37,850 nt of DNA, taken from assembly GCA_012520525.1 (NCBI GenBank), contig JAAYOA010000071.1, forward strand, positions 1 through 37,850, given 5' to 3'. The stretch comes from Clostridiaceae bacterium (GTDB lineage Bacteria > Bacillota > Clostridia > Saccharofermentanales > Fastidiosipilaceae). The position numbers and the translations under genes were made by a program. Shown piece by piece: positions 1 through 10,872 of the stretch (the stretch's first letter is position 1; each line of letters begins with the position of its first letter). The notes under the pieces were generated by a model that worked only from the letters and a program-made list of their open reading frames with translations, made no database searches and was not told the origin of the DNA.

Positions 1-490
1 ACGAATCCGAAAGACCGATATTTTGTAAGGTCTCATGACTTAGACGACGTCGCTCCCGGGCGCTTTTAGTGCCGTGAATCTCCAACGCTTCTTCAAGTTG
101 GGAACCGACAGTGCGTTTAGGATTAAACGAACTAAATGGATCTTGAAAGACCATCTGAATTCCCCGCTCTGTGCGCGCCAATCGCTCTTTCCACTTTAGA
201 CCTTGAATCTCTTTGCCATTATATATAATCCGTCCATGTTGGATATTCAAAAGACCGGTGACAACCCTCGCCAACGTACTTTTGCCCGAGCCAGATTCAC
301 CTACAAGACCCAAGGTTTCTCCCCGTGCGACTGAGAGTGATAAGTGATGCAACACCCCTCGCTGATCGGGAACATTGTTTACATAACCTGCCACCACATC
401 ATCGAGAATAAGCAGATCAACTTCGTCTTGTATTTGATTTGACGATTGGTCGTGTCGTTGAATTTGAAAATTATCATGTTCCAAGATCAT
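1..490 (-). CDS. oppF: oligopeptide/dipeptide ABC transporter ATP-binding protein, OppF/DppF-like (3' part outside the window)
   Basis: Reverse translation gives MILEHDNFQIQRHDQ...DDVVAGYVNNVPDQRGVLHHLSLSVARGETLGLVGESGSGKSTLARVVTGLLNIQHGRII...GIQMVFQDPFSSFNPKRTVGSQLEEAL: Walker A and Q-loop of the OppF type. ATG at 488-490 overlaps the end of the upstream oppD. Not in the ORF track because it is open at the window edge. Confidence 0.9.
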   Translation of the reverse strand, partial: MILEHDNFQIQRHDQSSNQIQDEVDLLILDDVVAGYVNNVPDQRGVLHHLSLSVARGETLGLVGESGSGKSTLARVVTGLLNIQHGRIIYNGKEIQGLKWKERLARTERGIQMVFQDPFSSFNPKRTVGSQLEEALEIHGTKSARERRRLSHETLQNIGLSDS

Positions 491-1454
491 ACCCTCCCTC
501 TGCCAAAAAACAAGCGACCCAATGACCGGGTTCAACTTCCCGCAATTCAGGTAGTTCTTTGCGACACCGTGATATAGCTTTAGGACAGCGGGGCGCAAAG
601 GGACAGAAGGTCACGGGGCCCCGGTCATCGGCAACCTGACCGGGAATCTGAGCTAAAGTCTGACCTCTTTTATCAGGTGTCGGTATAGCGGCCAACAACA
701 GCTCCGTATAGACGTGAGCTGGGCGTGCCAAAACCTGAGCTGTCGTGCCAATTTCTGCCGGTATACCTGCATAGAGAACAACGACCCTATCGCACAGGCG
801 GCGAACCGTCGACAGGTCGTGGGAAATAAATAAAATAGACACCTGTTCTTTACTATTGATATCTTTCAGCAAAGCCAAGATCTGACCTTGTACCACCGAA
901 TCAAGGGCAGTTGTCGGCTCATCGGCGATCAATAAACTTGGATTATTGATAACGGCCATAGCTATCAAAACGCGCTGACGTTGTCCGCCGGACAATTCGT
1001 GGGGATAGCGTCGACTTAGTTCCTCAGGATTGGGCAGATCAACAGCTGACATCACTTCTAAGACCCTCTTACGTCTTTCAATCCGGTTCATGTCAGTGTG
1101 AATCTTCAACACTTCGCCAATTTGATGTCCCACAGGCAACAAAGGGTTAAGCGCGGTTAGGGCATCCTGGAAAACCATGCCGATTCGTGACCCATTTAAA
1201 GCCCTTCGCTCCTGACGACTCAGCGTCACCATATCAACGTGATCAAATACAACCCTACCGCGAGTGGGGCGAATACCTTCGGGCAACAATCCAGCAACTG
1301 TCAATGCGGTAATACTTTTTCCGCAGCCCGATTCTCCTACCAAACCAACGATTTCGCCGTCGGCCACAGTAAAAGAAACATCCCTAACCAACTCCGCACC
1401 GGTAAAAGATTGAACTTTCAAATGTTCAATTTGTAAAAGCATATTTTGTTTCAT
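474..1454 (-). CDS. oppD: oligopeptide/dipeptide ABC transporter ATP-binding protein, OppD/DppD-like
   Basis: GESGCGKSIT Walker A, LSGGQRQRVLIAMA signature, Walker B LLIADEPTTALD, C-terminal oligo_HPY Cys motif (CPFAPRCPKAISRCRKELPEL). Start chosen at MKQNMLLQIEHLKVQ; the ORF extends to 1502. Confidence 0.93.
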   Translation of the reverse strand: MKQNMLLQIEHLKVQSFTGAELVRDVSFTVADGEIVGLVGESGCGKSITALTVAGLLPEGIRPTRGRVVFDHVDMVTLSRQERRALNGSRIGMVFQDALTALNPLLPVGHQIGEVLKIHTDMNRIERRKRVLEVMSAVDLPNPEELSRRYPHELSGGQRQRVLIAMAVINNPSLLIADEPTTALDSVVQGQILALLKDINSKEQVSILFISHDLSTVRRLCDRVVVLYAGIPAEIGTTAQVLARPAHVYTELLLAAIPTPDKRGQTLAQIPGQVADDRGPVTFCPFAPRCPKAISRCRKELPELREVEPGHWVACFLAEGGYDLGT

Positions 1455-1512
1455 ATTTTCACCGTTATTTCGCGTTCCCCCTTCGCATTGCGCACGCATC
1501 ACACTGTAGACG

Positions 1513-2385
1513 TCAACGCTCGATTCGCTTTAAACCGTTGCCAATAAAAAATGCACCAAGAACGAGCAATACGATAAGCACACCAGGAAAAAGGGCATAC
1601 CAAGGCGCTTGAAAAAGAAACCCTTGGGCATCCTTTAACATTCGCCCCCACGAAATTGAAGAGGGCGGCACACCCAGACCTAAAAAACTTAGCGAGGACT
1701 CGGCGAGAATTGCATTGGCAAAGCCAATGGCTATGGCCGACAATAAGCGGGAACGGATTTGAGGAAACAAATGAAGTGTCATAATGCGCCAGCCGGAGCT
1801 GCCCAAAAGTCGCAGACGTTTAACATAATCTCGGTGGCGGTGTTCCTGAAACCCGCTACGCACGACTCGAGCAAAAGACGGAATAAACATTAGACCTAAG
1901 GCTATGGTCACTTGCCAAATACCGTTGCCAAAAACGGCCACAAAAAGCATACCTGTCAGAATAGCAGGAATGGATAAGAGGGCATCATTAAATCTGGAAA
2001 TAAAGTAATCAACGCGTCTGCCGTAATAACCAGCCAGACCACCCAAAAAAAGACCGCCAAGACCACCTATTAACACTGTCCCGCCGGCGATTAAAACTGT
2101 CAGCGGCAAGCCAGCCATAGTCCTCACAAAAATGTCTCGACCGTAATTATCGGTACCGAACCAATTGATACTGTTTGGTGCTAGAAAGCGATCACTAGGA
2201 TTCATCGCGGTGGGTTCAAATGGCACAAAAAATGTCGCTACAACAAATAAAAGAATGGGAACAGCGAGCAAGATCAATCCCGTAACAAGGGAACGCTTGG
2301 CCATCCTGCGCGGATCTTTTTTGGCGGTATACCGAATTCTTTTTTGTTGAGCAACCTGCAAAGATTGCCGTCTCGGATGGCGCAT
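1513..2385 (-). CDS. oppC: oligopeptide ABC transporter permease, OppC/DppC-like
   Basis: NWFGTDNYGRDIFVR motif and BPD_transp_1-like membrane domain ending in SFLGLGVPPSSISWGRML, typical of OppC. Confidence 0.93.
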   Translation of the reverse strand: MRHPRRQSLQVAQQKRIRYTAKKDPRRMAKRSLVTGLILLAVPILLFVVATFFVPFEPTAMNPSDRFLAPNSINWFGTDNYGRDIFVRTMAGLPLTVLIAGGTVLIGGLGGLFLGGLAGYYGRRVDYFISRFNDALLSIPAILTGMLFVAVFGNGIWQVTIALGLMFIPSFARVVRSGFQEHRHRDYVKRLRLLGSSGWRIMTLHLFPQIRSRLLSAIAIGFANAILAESSLSFLGLGVPPSSISWGRMLKDAQGFLFQAPWYALFPGVLIVLLVLGAFFIGNGLKRIER

Positions 2386-3416
2386 TATGAATTACCTTTC
2401 TTCTTTGCTGCGGCCACTGTCGGTTGATATTTTCGATGACGGCGGCTATGGCTTTGCACAACGCGCAGACGCGGGTCGATAAATTGATTCAGCAGGTCAA
2501 CAACAAAGTTGACTAACACCACAAGGACTGCAATCAACATAATGATCGTCTGGACCAAGGGGAAATCCCTTGCTTCAACTGCTGTGAAAAGCAGACGTCC
2601 TAGACCAGGCAATAAGAAAACCTGTTCAATGATGATACTGCCACCGATGATCTCTGCCAGAATTAAACCTAAAGCAGTAATAGTCGGCACAAGACAATTG
2701 CGCAGGACATGAACCATTCGTATGCGCATCCGTGATGCGCCCTTACCCTTTGCTGTACGAACATAGTCGGTGTGTGATTCCTCCACCAGAGCATCCCGCA
2801 AGAATTCAACGACCATGGCTAGTCGCGAAAGGGCGATAGCTAAAGCCGGCAATGTCAACATCTTCAGATGATCACCAAAAGTCAAGATCTCACCCGAACT
2901 TAAACTCCCCCCGACATCGGCCTGAGTTACCCTAAATAACAGCATAAGCACAATGGCCATAAAGAATGGCGGAATGGCTAAAGTGGTCTCTGTGACGACG
3001 TGAATCACAGTATCAACAACACCGCCGGGACGTCGCGAAGCGATTAGACCAAGGGGAATTGCCAATAAGATAACCATAAAAAATGCGTAGAAGGCCAATC
3101 CCAATGTAATTGGCGCGGCGTCGACGATTAAATCGGTGACAGGCACATTAAACCGAAGAGACTGACCGGGATTGCCGGTCAATAAACCGCCCAAATAATT
3201 AATAAAGCGGATGGGCAAGGGTTGATCCAAGCCCAATTCCGCTTCAATAAACGCAACTTTTTCGGGTGTAGCATTGACACCGGCAATGATCCTTGCGGGG
3301 TTGCCAGGTATCAACGCAAATATAATAAAAACAATGACTGAAACTAATAGTAGTGTAAAGATTGTATCACGCAGTTTTCTTAACAAATAGGCCGCCAAAG
3401 AGCTCCACCTTCCCAA
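2385..3416 (-). CDS. oppB: oligopeptide ABC transporter permease, OppB/DppB-like
   Basis: LIPGNPARIIAG...LGLDQPLPIRFINYLGGLLTGNPGQSL and DYVRTAKGKGAS...EQVFLLPGLGRLL, typical OppB motifs; adjacent to oppC. Confidence 0.93.
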   Translation of the reverse strand: MGRWSSLAAYLLRKLRDTIFTLLLVSVIVFIIFALIPGNPARIIAGVNATPEKVAFIEAELGLDQPLPIRFINYLGGLLTGNPGQSLRFNVPVTDLIVDAAPITLGLAFYAFFMVILLAIPLGLIASRRPGGVVDTVIHVVTETTLAIPPFFMAIVLMLLFRVTQADVGGSLSSGEILTFGDHLKMLTLPALAIALSRLAMVVEFLRDALVEESHTDYVRTAKGKGASRMRIRMVHVLRNCLVPTITALGLILAEIIGGSIIIEQVFLLPGLGRLLFTAVEARDFPLVQTIIMLIAVLVVLVNFVVDLLNQFIDPRLRVVQSHSRRHRKYQPTVAAAKKKGNS

Positions 3417-3436
3417 GTCACATTAGAAAGTTATCA

Positions 3437-5074
3437 TCATTTAAAGTACACATTATACATATCTTGAACATACATTGGATATGTCGTATAGCCGCCCAGT
3501 TCCTTGCTAACTGCAGTTTGCACACCTGGGTTTTGTAAAAAGACAGACGCTGCCTCTTCGCTCAAAATATCTTGCAAGCGCTGGTAATCGGCAACGCGCT
3601 TGGCGTGATCTTGTTCTGTCTGTGTTTCAGCATAGATACTGTCGTATTCAGCACTGTTAAAGTTTACAAAGTTATTGCTAGCTGTCGAGCTGTAGCGACC
3701 TAAAACTGTACTGGGTGCGCAATAGTCGAATGTTAGTGCGATCACTGTGGAGTCATAATCGCGTCCTTCGTAAACATTATTTAACCAGGTTCCCCAATCC
3801 ACACTCTGGATGTCGGCTGTTACGCCGACTTCTGCCAACATCGCAGCAATCATCTCTGCGGTCTGTACGTGGATGACATAATTGCCAGGAACAGTAATTG
3901 TAATTGTCAAGTCATCATTGTAACCTGCATCTGCTAACAACGCACGGGCTTGTTCGGGATCATACTTGCGCGTTTCGTTGACAGTTTTGTTATAAAATTC
4001 ACCCATTGATGGCGCCATACCAGACTCAAGAATCGTGCCTTGACCAAAGGTTATGCCGTCCAACAGCATCTGTTTATCAACAGCCATGTCCATGGCCTGA
4101 CGGACGCGCACGTCGTCAAAGGGCGCCCTGTCACTATTTAAGGCCCATAGTTGAACCATATTTGAATCTGATTCAATGAAGTCATACTTGTCTGCCACAA
4201 GGTCGGCTTTGTCCATGGTTAAATAGGGAAAGATATCAATCTTGCCGGCTTGGAGATCCACCATCGCTGAGTCAGCGGAAGGTACAATACGGAAAATCAC
4301 GGAATCCAAATAAGCCGGACGCTCGCGCCAATAGTCATCAAAGCGGACCATTTTGACGTGTTGTTGTGTCTCATAACTGTCAAAGACAAAAGGTCCTGTA
4401 CCGATTGGTTGCTTTGCCTGATCTTCATATCCCTCGGGGATGATAGCAGCTGTCAAATAAGTAATAAAATCCGCATCGGGTTCACTTAATGTAATCTTTA
4501 CAGCGTTTTCTCCCTCAACTTCCTCAATTGTGTCGATAATACCAAGTTCACCAATCAATGGCGTGCCGTCCGCGCTATCTAGCCCCGCACCGCGCCGCAG
4601 AGAATAGACCACATCTGCCGGTCCCATTTCTTCGCCATTATGGAACTTAACACCCTCGCGAATCTGGAATATATATTCTAATCCATCCTCCGACACTTCA
4701 TGAGAAGTAGATAAACAATCCTCGAATGTGCTGTCGGGCATCAACTTGACGAGTCCTTCGTAAAAGTTATAAATAATTTCTTTAGTTCCAGCTGCCGCAG
4801 CCAAATAAGGATCTAAAGAATCTGGCTCCTGGGCAACTGCCAAAACAACCTCGCCACCCATCTTGGGTTCTCCGGTTGCTGTTTCCACCGTCGTCTCCTC
4901 GGTCGACGGATCTCCAGCAGTCTCGGTTGTATCATCTGTCACCGTCTCTTCTGTCTTCGCAGTGGTTTCGGCTGTGTCTTTGTTTCCACCGCCACAGGCT
5001 GTCAAGGGAATGGCCAGGGCAATAACAAGAGCCACAGTCCCTGTCATCTTGCGAAAAAATGCTTTCATAATCAT
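3437..5074 (-). CDS. oppA: oligopeptide ABC transporter substrate-binding lipoprotein (SBP_bac_5 family)
   Basis: Signal peptide with lipobox (IPLTACGGG), acidic Thr/Glu-rich linker, PDSLDPYLAAA...GVKFHNGEEMGPADVVYSLRR motif; first gene of the operon. Confidence 0.93.
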   Translation of the reverse strand: MIMKAFFRKMTGTVALVIALAIPLTACGGGNKDTAETTAKTEETVTDDTTETAGDPSTEETTVETATGEPKMGGEVVLAVAQEPDSLDPYLAAAAGTKEIIYNFYEGLVKLMPDSTFEDCLSTSHEVSEDGLEYIFQIREGVKFHNGEEMGPADVVYSLRRGAGLDSADGTPLIGELGIIDTIEEVEGENAVKITLSEPDADFITYLTAAIIPEGYEDQAKQPIGTGPFVFDSYETQQHVKMVRFDDYWRERPAYLDSVIFRIVPSADSAMVDLQAGKIDIFPYLTMDKADLVADKYDFIESDSNMVQLWALNSDRAPFDDVRVRQAMDMAVDKQMLLDGITFGQGTILESGMAPSMGEFYNKTVNETRKYDPEQARALLADAGYNDDLTITITVPGNYVIHVQTAEMIAAMLAEVGVTADIQSVDWGTWLNNVYEGRDYDSTVIALTFDYCAPSTVLGRYSSTASNNFVNFNSAEYDSIYAETQTEQDHAKRVADYQRLQDILSEEAASVFLQNPGVQTAVSKELGGYTTYPMYVQDMYNVYFK

Positions 5075-5405
5075 CCTCCATTATTTCTAGCGACTCAATA
5101 TCGCAAAAAAGCTCACTACAACCGGAACAAAGGGTGCAGCGAGCTTCAATAATAATCCCCAAGGATACTCACGTAATGCATTATATAGTACCACGCGTAA
5201 TCAGTCTGTTCAAGGTCTACACATACTGGTAACTATATAACAATTTTAATTCAATTGTATGGATACTACTAATGTGGAGATTTTTATTATAAATCTCTAA
5301 TTGATACAATTACCCCCCCCTCCAGTTGAGCCTTTTTTGATTCAACATTTGGGGGGCACTGAAAGATATTCCGGTTTTCTTACAATCTAGGTATTAATCT
5401 TGCTT

Positions 5406-6509
<1,104 letters not shown>

Positions 6510-6865
6510 TCAAAATCAATCTTTATTTTCAACACGATTGATATTTTATCGAATCACCTCTAGCCTTTCAATGAAAACCCTTGCTATCAGTACCTTTCAA
6601 GCATTTCTCCTCAATAATTCGTCAATTATCACAATAATTTTAGATTTTATCTAAATTAATTAGAGTCATTGTATAAAAAACATATAATTTCAACTTATTT
6701 AGTAGAGTTTTTTTACATTTTTAGGATCATAATTGTTCAATTTTTCTTCAAAATAATAATTAAATTTTTTTGAACGATCAAAATTTAATCAACGAACACA
6801 TTAAAAGTATCAACAGTTTATCGTTTTTTTGATTTTTTCAATCTAAAATAAATAACATAAAATAC

Positions 6866-6897
6866 AAAACCGGTCGTAAAATCTAACGACCGGTTTT
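6866..6897. terminator. strong hairpin, candidate rho-independent terminator for the OYE gene (minus strand); structurally symmetric
   Basis: Perfect 12-bp inverted repeat AAAACCGGTCGT-aaaatcta-ACGACCGGTTTT; A/T tracts at both ends. Confidence 0.8.
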
Positions 6898-6973
6898 ATA
6901 AACAATTCAAAAATATGAATATATATGAATAATTCTATAACTTTAGTGTGTTACTGTAGGACTGCTTGCAAAA

Positions 6974-7993
6974 TTATTTGAAGGCGCGGTGATAAGCTTC
7001 GGGAATATCTTCCTTCATTTTGCGACGATAGAGTGCGTGGAGAAACCAATAGGGATTGCGCAACAATTCACGACCTAAAGCAACAAAGTCCGCCCGTTCA
7101 TCTTCAATGATATTCTGGGCCAAAGTGAAGTCCTCAATGAGACCGACAGCAATGACAGGAATATCGCATTCGCGACGAATTTGCTCGGCGTACTGCACTT
7201 GATAACCTGCAAAGAGATGAATGGGCACGGTGATCAAGCCACCTGAACTGACGTGGACAAGGTCAATGTCATCTTTAACCAGATTGACAATTTTGACCAT
7301 TTCATCACAATCAATGCCACCAGGAGCGTGATCTGTCGCCGATACACGCATCCACAAGGGGCGCTCTGCTGGCCACACCTCTTTAATTGCAGCAATAACT
7401 TCGGCAAGGAAACGAACTCTATTTTCAAGGCTGCCACCGTACTCATCTGTACGTTCGTTGCTCAAAGGAGATAAAAATTCATGAATCAAATAGCCGTGGG
7501 CAGCATGGATCTCTAGACCGTCAAATCCCACTTCGGCTGCGCACTTTGCAGCGGCTTGAAAATCTTGAATTGCTTTATCTATGTCTTCCTTTGTCATTTC
7601 CATCGGCACGGGGTATTCCTCAGGATTGAAGTCGATTGCACTAGGAGCCATATGAGGTAATCCTTCAACTTCACATTTGCGACCGGCATGGCCGATTTGC
7701 ATGGCAATCTTTCCATCCAAGGCATGACAAGCTTCAACTAAATTCTTCATGCCTTCTTTTTGATCATCTTCCCAGAGACCCAAGTCATTGGCAGAAATCC
7801 TGCCTTCTGGTGATACTGCCACAACCTCAGTAATAACCAGACCGACACCACCAACTACTCGAGTCGTGTAATGGGTCATATGAAACGGTGTAATTTTACC
7901 GTCATCCCCAGCGGAATACATGTCCATTGGCGGCATAACAACTCTATTTTTTACTTCCATTTGACCTATTTTTGCAGTTTCAAAAATATCCAT
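6974..7993 (-). CDS. NADH:flavin oxidoreductase / old yellow enzyme family (YqjM/NamA-like)
   Basis: KNRVVMPPMDMYSA, GFDGLEIHAAHGYLIHEFLSPLSNERTDEYGGSLENRVRF, DFVALGRELLRNPYW motifs. Confidence 0.92.
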   Translation of the reverse strand: MDIFETAKIGQMEVKNRVVMPPMDMYSAGDDGKITPFHMTHYTTRVVGGVGLVITEVVAVSPEGRISANDLGLWEDDQKEGMKNLVEACHALDGKIAMQIGHAGRKCEVEGLPHMAPSAIDFNPEEYPVPMEMTKEDIDKAIQDFQAAAKCAAEVGFDGLEIHAAHGYLIHEFLSPLSNERTDEYGGSLENRVRFLAEVIAAIKEVWPAERPLWMRVSATDHAPGGIDCDEMVKIVNLVKDDIDLVHVSSGGLITVPIHLFAGYQVQYAEQIRRECDIPVIAVGLIEDFTLAQNIIEDERADFVALGRELLRNPYWFLHALYRRKMKEDIPEAYHRAFK

Positions 7994-8169
7994 AAATGCT
8001 CCTCCTGAATCGGCAAGGGATGCGCCTGCCTATAGGGCACTGTCACCTGCCTTGACCTATTTACTAATTTATTAAGCAGCCACATCCTTGAGCCGCTTAA
8101 AAACTATAAAGTAGATTAATTATAGCGAACTCCTGTAAATTATTTATGACAACTTTTTTGATATTTTTC

Positions 8170-9168
8170 TTAAAAAGGATAAACATAAGGTTCTGTTGGT
8201 CGTTCTCCGTCCTCCCACGAGGTAACACTGATCACCGGAATTGTATTGCCTTCATAAGTATCTAATATTACTTCACCTTGAAGAGAAACCCAGCGACCGT
8301 CTGCCAACTGATCTGCCCCTTCAAAGCGCGAAAAAATACCCGTGGGTACAACATCTGCAGCGCAGCAAGTCATCAACAGTCTGGAAGCGAGAAATTCACC
8401 ATCCTGGGTCAATTCAGGGTCTCGGTAAACTTGCGCATTTATTGTCACCGTAAAACCAGAATACATTGCAGGATGAAGGAACATTTCGCACAACCAGGGA
8501 TAGAACTCGAGGTCAGAAATATCTATATGCCGGCTCTGTCCATCGTAGCCGTGAAGAGTCTTCGGTGAACCAAAGGCATAGGTTATATACTCGCCAGCTG
8601 CACCTGTTTCAACCGTTGAATTCAGGGTAGATTGTTGCGTCTGAGGGGGTTCAGACTTGGTGGCTTGGGTTGCAGATTGGTCATCAGCTAAAGTCGCATC
8701 TGTCCCTTGAGTTTTCGACGACGGGGCTAGTTTTTTCTGTTCCTCTAAAAATGCAGCTAATTCCGGAGGTATGTCTAGATTGCCAGACTCAGTTTGATTT
8801 GTTTGAACTTCATTCTTGCTATCAGATGGGGACGCTGCATCTTCTGAACGAGTTTGAGAGGGCATGGTCAGACCAAAGGCATCACTGCTTTTGCTCAAGG
8901 GCAGAGGTGGAAAAATCAACAACATCAGCGGAATGACGAGCCATATTAAGTAGGCAGTCCGTTGTTTATAACGAGGGCGGTATAGATCTTTTAAAGTAAA
9001 GACACCGAGACCAAACATAAATAGACCAAAAAGAATTAGTGGAATCTGCAACCGGGGGGACACCCACATCAAATAGCGGCGGGTCAACGTCAAAATTGTT
9101 ATGACTCCACCGACGGCAATCAACCCGCTGCCTTCTAACAAAATTTGAAGATTAGGTCGTCTTTTCAT
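8170..9168 (-). CDS. TIGR03943/DUF1980 family membrane protein (YcgQ-like)
   Basis: N-terminal membrane helices (LILFGLFMFGLGVFTL), low-complexity Ser/Gln/Thr linker, C-terminal IDISDLEFYPWLCEMFLHPAMYSGFTVTINAQVYRD...FLASRLLMTCCAADVVPTG typical of this family; next to a UPF0718 permease as in ycgQ-ycgR. Confidence 0.8.
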   Translation of the reverse strand: MKRRPNLQILLEGSGLIAVGGVITILTLTRRYLMWVSPRLQIPLILFGLFMFGLGVFTLKDLYRPRYKQRTAYLIWLVIPLMLLIFPPLPLSKSSDAFGLTMPSQTRSEDAASPSDSKNEVQTNQTESGNLDIPPELAAFLEEQKKLAPSSKTQGTDATLADDQSATQATKSEPPQTQQSTLNSTVETGAAGEYITYAFGSPKTLHGYDGQSRHIDISDLEFYPWLCEMFLHPAMYSGFTVTINAQVYRDPELTQDGEFLASRLLMTCCAADVVPTGIFSRFEGADQLADGRWVSLQGEVILDTYEGNTIPVISVTSWEDGERPTEPYVYPF

Positions 9169-9216
9169 ATTTAACCTTCCCAGCTAACCTGTCGATAGTG
9201 ACAATTTCTAATGGTT

Positions 9217-10872
9217 TTATAAATCTATTTTTAAAAAATAAAATCCGGCAGTCAGCGCTAGGACAACAGCGGCAGTGGTCAAAACCAGAGCCATTATAAA
9301 GGGGTAGGAACACCGTTCCTTCAACATAATGACATTTTTAAGATCGATCACCGGACCAAAAAGTAAAAATGCAAACATCGCTGCCGGAGGAAATCCAAAG
9401 GCTAGACTCTGTACCACCATCGCATCAGACGATGAACAAAGAGACAATAAAAATGCCGCCGCCATCATCAATAATACCGCCGGCAACACGCCTTTAGTAC
9501 CGGCGAACCATTTTTCAAAAGGTAGTAGAGTTTGTACCAACGCTGACAACAATGCAGCCACAATCAAGTAACGAGCAACAGAGAAAAACTCCCACTTAAT
9601 ATGCTGTAATAATAAAACCCACTTTGACTGCCCATTCTTTACAGTGCCTTCACTTATAGATCCCTGCCACTTTCTTGACCGAGGCATTATCCCGTCTGCG
9701 ACATCTGTAGAGTAACCTTTGGTGATCAGGAAAAAAATCAAACCAACCATTAAGCCAAGCGCCAGACCACCTATTAAACGAGCGACCACCATTGGACCTC
9801 CACCAAAAGCGTACCATGTGGAAAGGATTACCACAGGATTGACAATGGGTGAGGCAGCCATAAAAGTCACTGCAGCAGGCAGTGGCACACCTTTTTTTAC
9901 TAAACTATGAAATACAGGGATGGAGGCACAGTCACATACAGGTAAGAAAAATCCCGCAAACAGGGCAAATAAAAAAGACCATAGAGGATGGACGGGAAAA
10001 TATTTTTCTAAAAATCCCGCCGGCACAAAAATTTGAATCGCACTGGCAATTAGTACACCTAGTGTCAAAAATGGCAGACCTTGTAAAAGAATGCTCAAAA
10101 ATATTACGGCTATGGATTCTAGTTCCGATGTTTGCAATTGGAACAGGGGTCTTAGCCCCAACCAAAATAGTAAAAAAATTGAGGTGGCAATTAACAAAAT
10201 TGCCGTGGAAGACAGTGACTTAGTGCCCATCGTTCGCTTTAAAGTAGCCAAAGAGCCTGCTTGAATTACTTTTTTTCTTGGCATAATTCTCTTGATGGAC
10301 TGGCGAATCCGATCCACCCCATCGCCTCGCACGACCACAACGTCTGCCTCCCTTATTTGTTCTGGAAGCGGGCTGCCGTCTGTGGTCATAAGTGCTTCAT
10401 AGCGACCGGCGTCGATAAGATGAATGACCGACTCCACGCGACATAGATCCGCCAGACCAGTGTAGCGATAAGACCCTTGGGAGGGTATAAAGACATCCGT
10501 GAAAAGCTGATATAATTCGCTGAAACGCCCCATACCATTCCATTCGATCCACAGGCAATCGTATGGTATGCCAACTCTTTCAGCCGCTTGTAATGTATCT
10601 CTTATTACCGAGGTAGCCCTAGCGAAGTCTCTGTCTAAAGAGCGTTTAGTAATGGCAACGACATCTAATTGCTCAAAACCAGGCGACCAGCGCAAAACAT
10701 TTTCTCGTAGTTCATCCGAATTATGCGCTTCTTTATAAAAAGACACCTCACCCGATTCAAATTGAACCAAAAGATGTTTTTTGCCTCCCAGGCGGCGAGG
10801 AGCAAGTAATTTATTCAATAAAGTAGTCTTTCCGGAGCCCAAAAATCCGGTCAAAATATACGTGGGAATCAT
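9217..10872 (-). CDS. fusion protein: N-terminal CobW-like P-loop GTPase domain + C-terminal UPF0718/DUF318 (ArsP_1-like, YcgR-like) permease
   Basis: aa 1 to about 215: MIPTYILTGFLGSGKTTLLNKLL...WIEWNGMGRFSEL (CobW-like G1 and G3-like motifs). aa 215 to end: multispanning LLIATSIFLLFWLGLRPL...LQGLPFLTLGVLIASAIQIFVP...LPVCDCASIPVFHSLVKKGVPLPAAVTFMAASPIVNPVVILSTW, UPF0718 permease motifs. Confidence 0.85.
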   Translation of the reverse strand: MIPTYILTGFLGSGKTTLLNKLLAPRRLGGKKHLLVQFESGEVSFYKEAHNSDELRENVLRWSPGFEQLDVVAITKRSLDRDFARATSVIRDTLQAAERVGIPYDCLWIEWNGMGRFSELYQLFTDVFIPSQGSYRYTGLADLCRVESVIHLIDAGRYEALMTTDGSPLPEQIREADVVVVRGDGVDRIRQSIKRIMPRKKVIQAGSLATLKRTMGTKSLSSTAILLIATSIFLLFWLGLRPLFQLQTSELESIAVIFLSILLQGLPFLTLGVLIASAIQIFVPAGFLEKYFPVHPLWSFLFALFAGFFLPVCDCASIPVFHSLVKKGVPLPAAVTFMAASPIVNPVVILSTWYAFGGGPMVVARLIGGLALGLMVGLIFFLITKGYSTDVADGIMPRSRKWQGSISEGTVKNGQSKWVLLLQHIKWEFFSVARYLIVAALLSALVQTLLPFEKWFAGTKGVLPAVLLMMAAAFLLSLCSSSDAMVVQSLAFGFPPAAMFAFLLFGPVIDLKNVIMLKERCSYPFIMALVLTTAAVVLALTAGFYFLKIDL

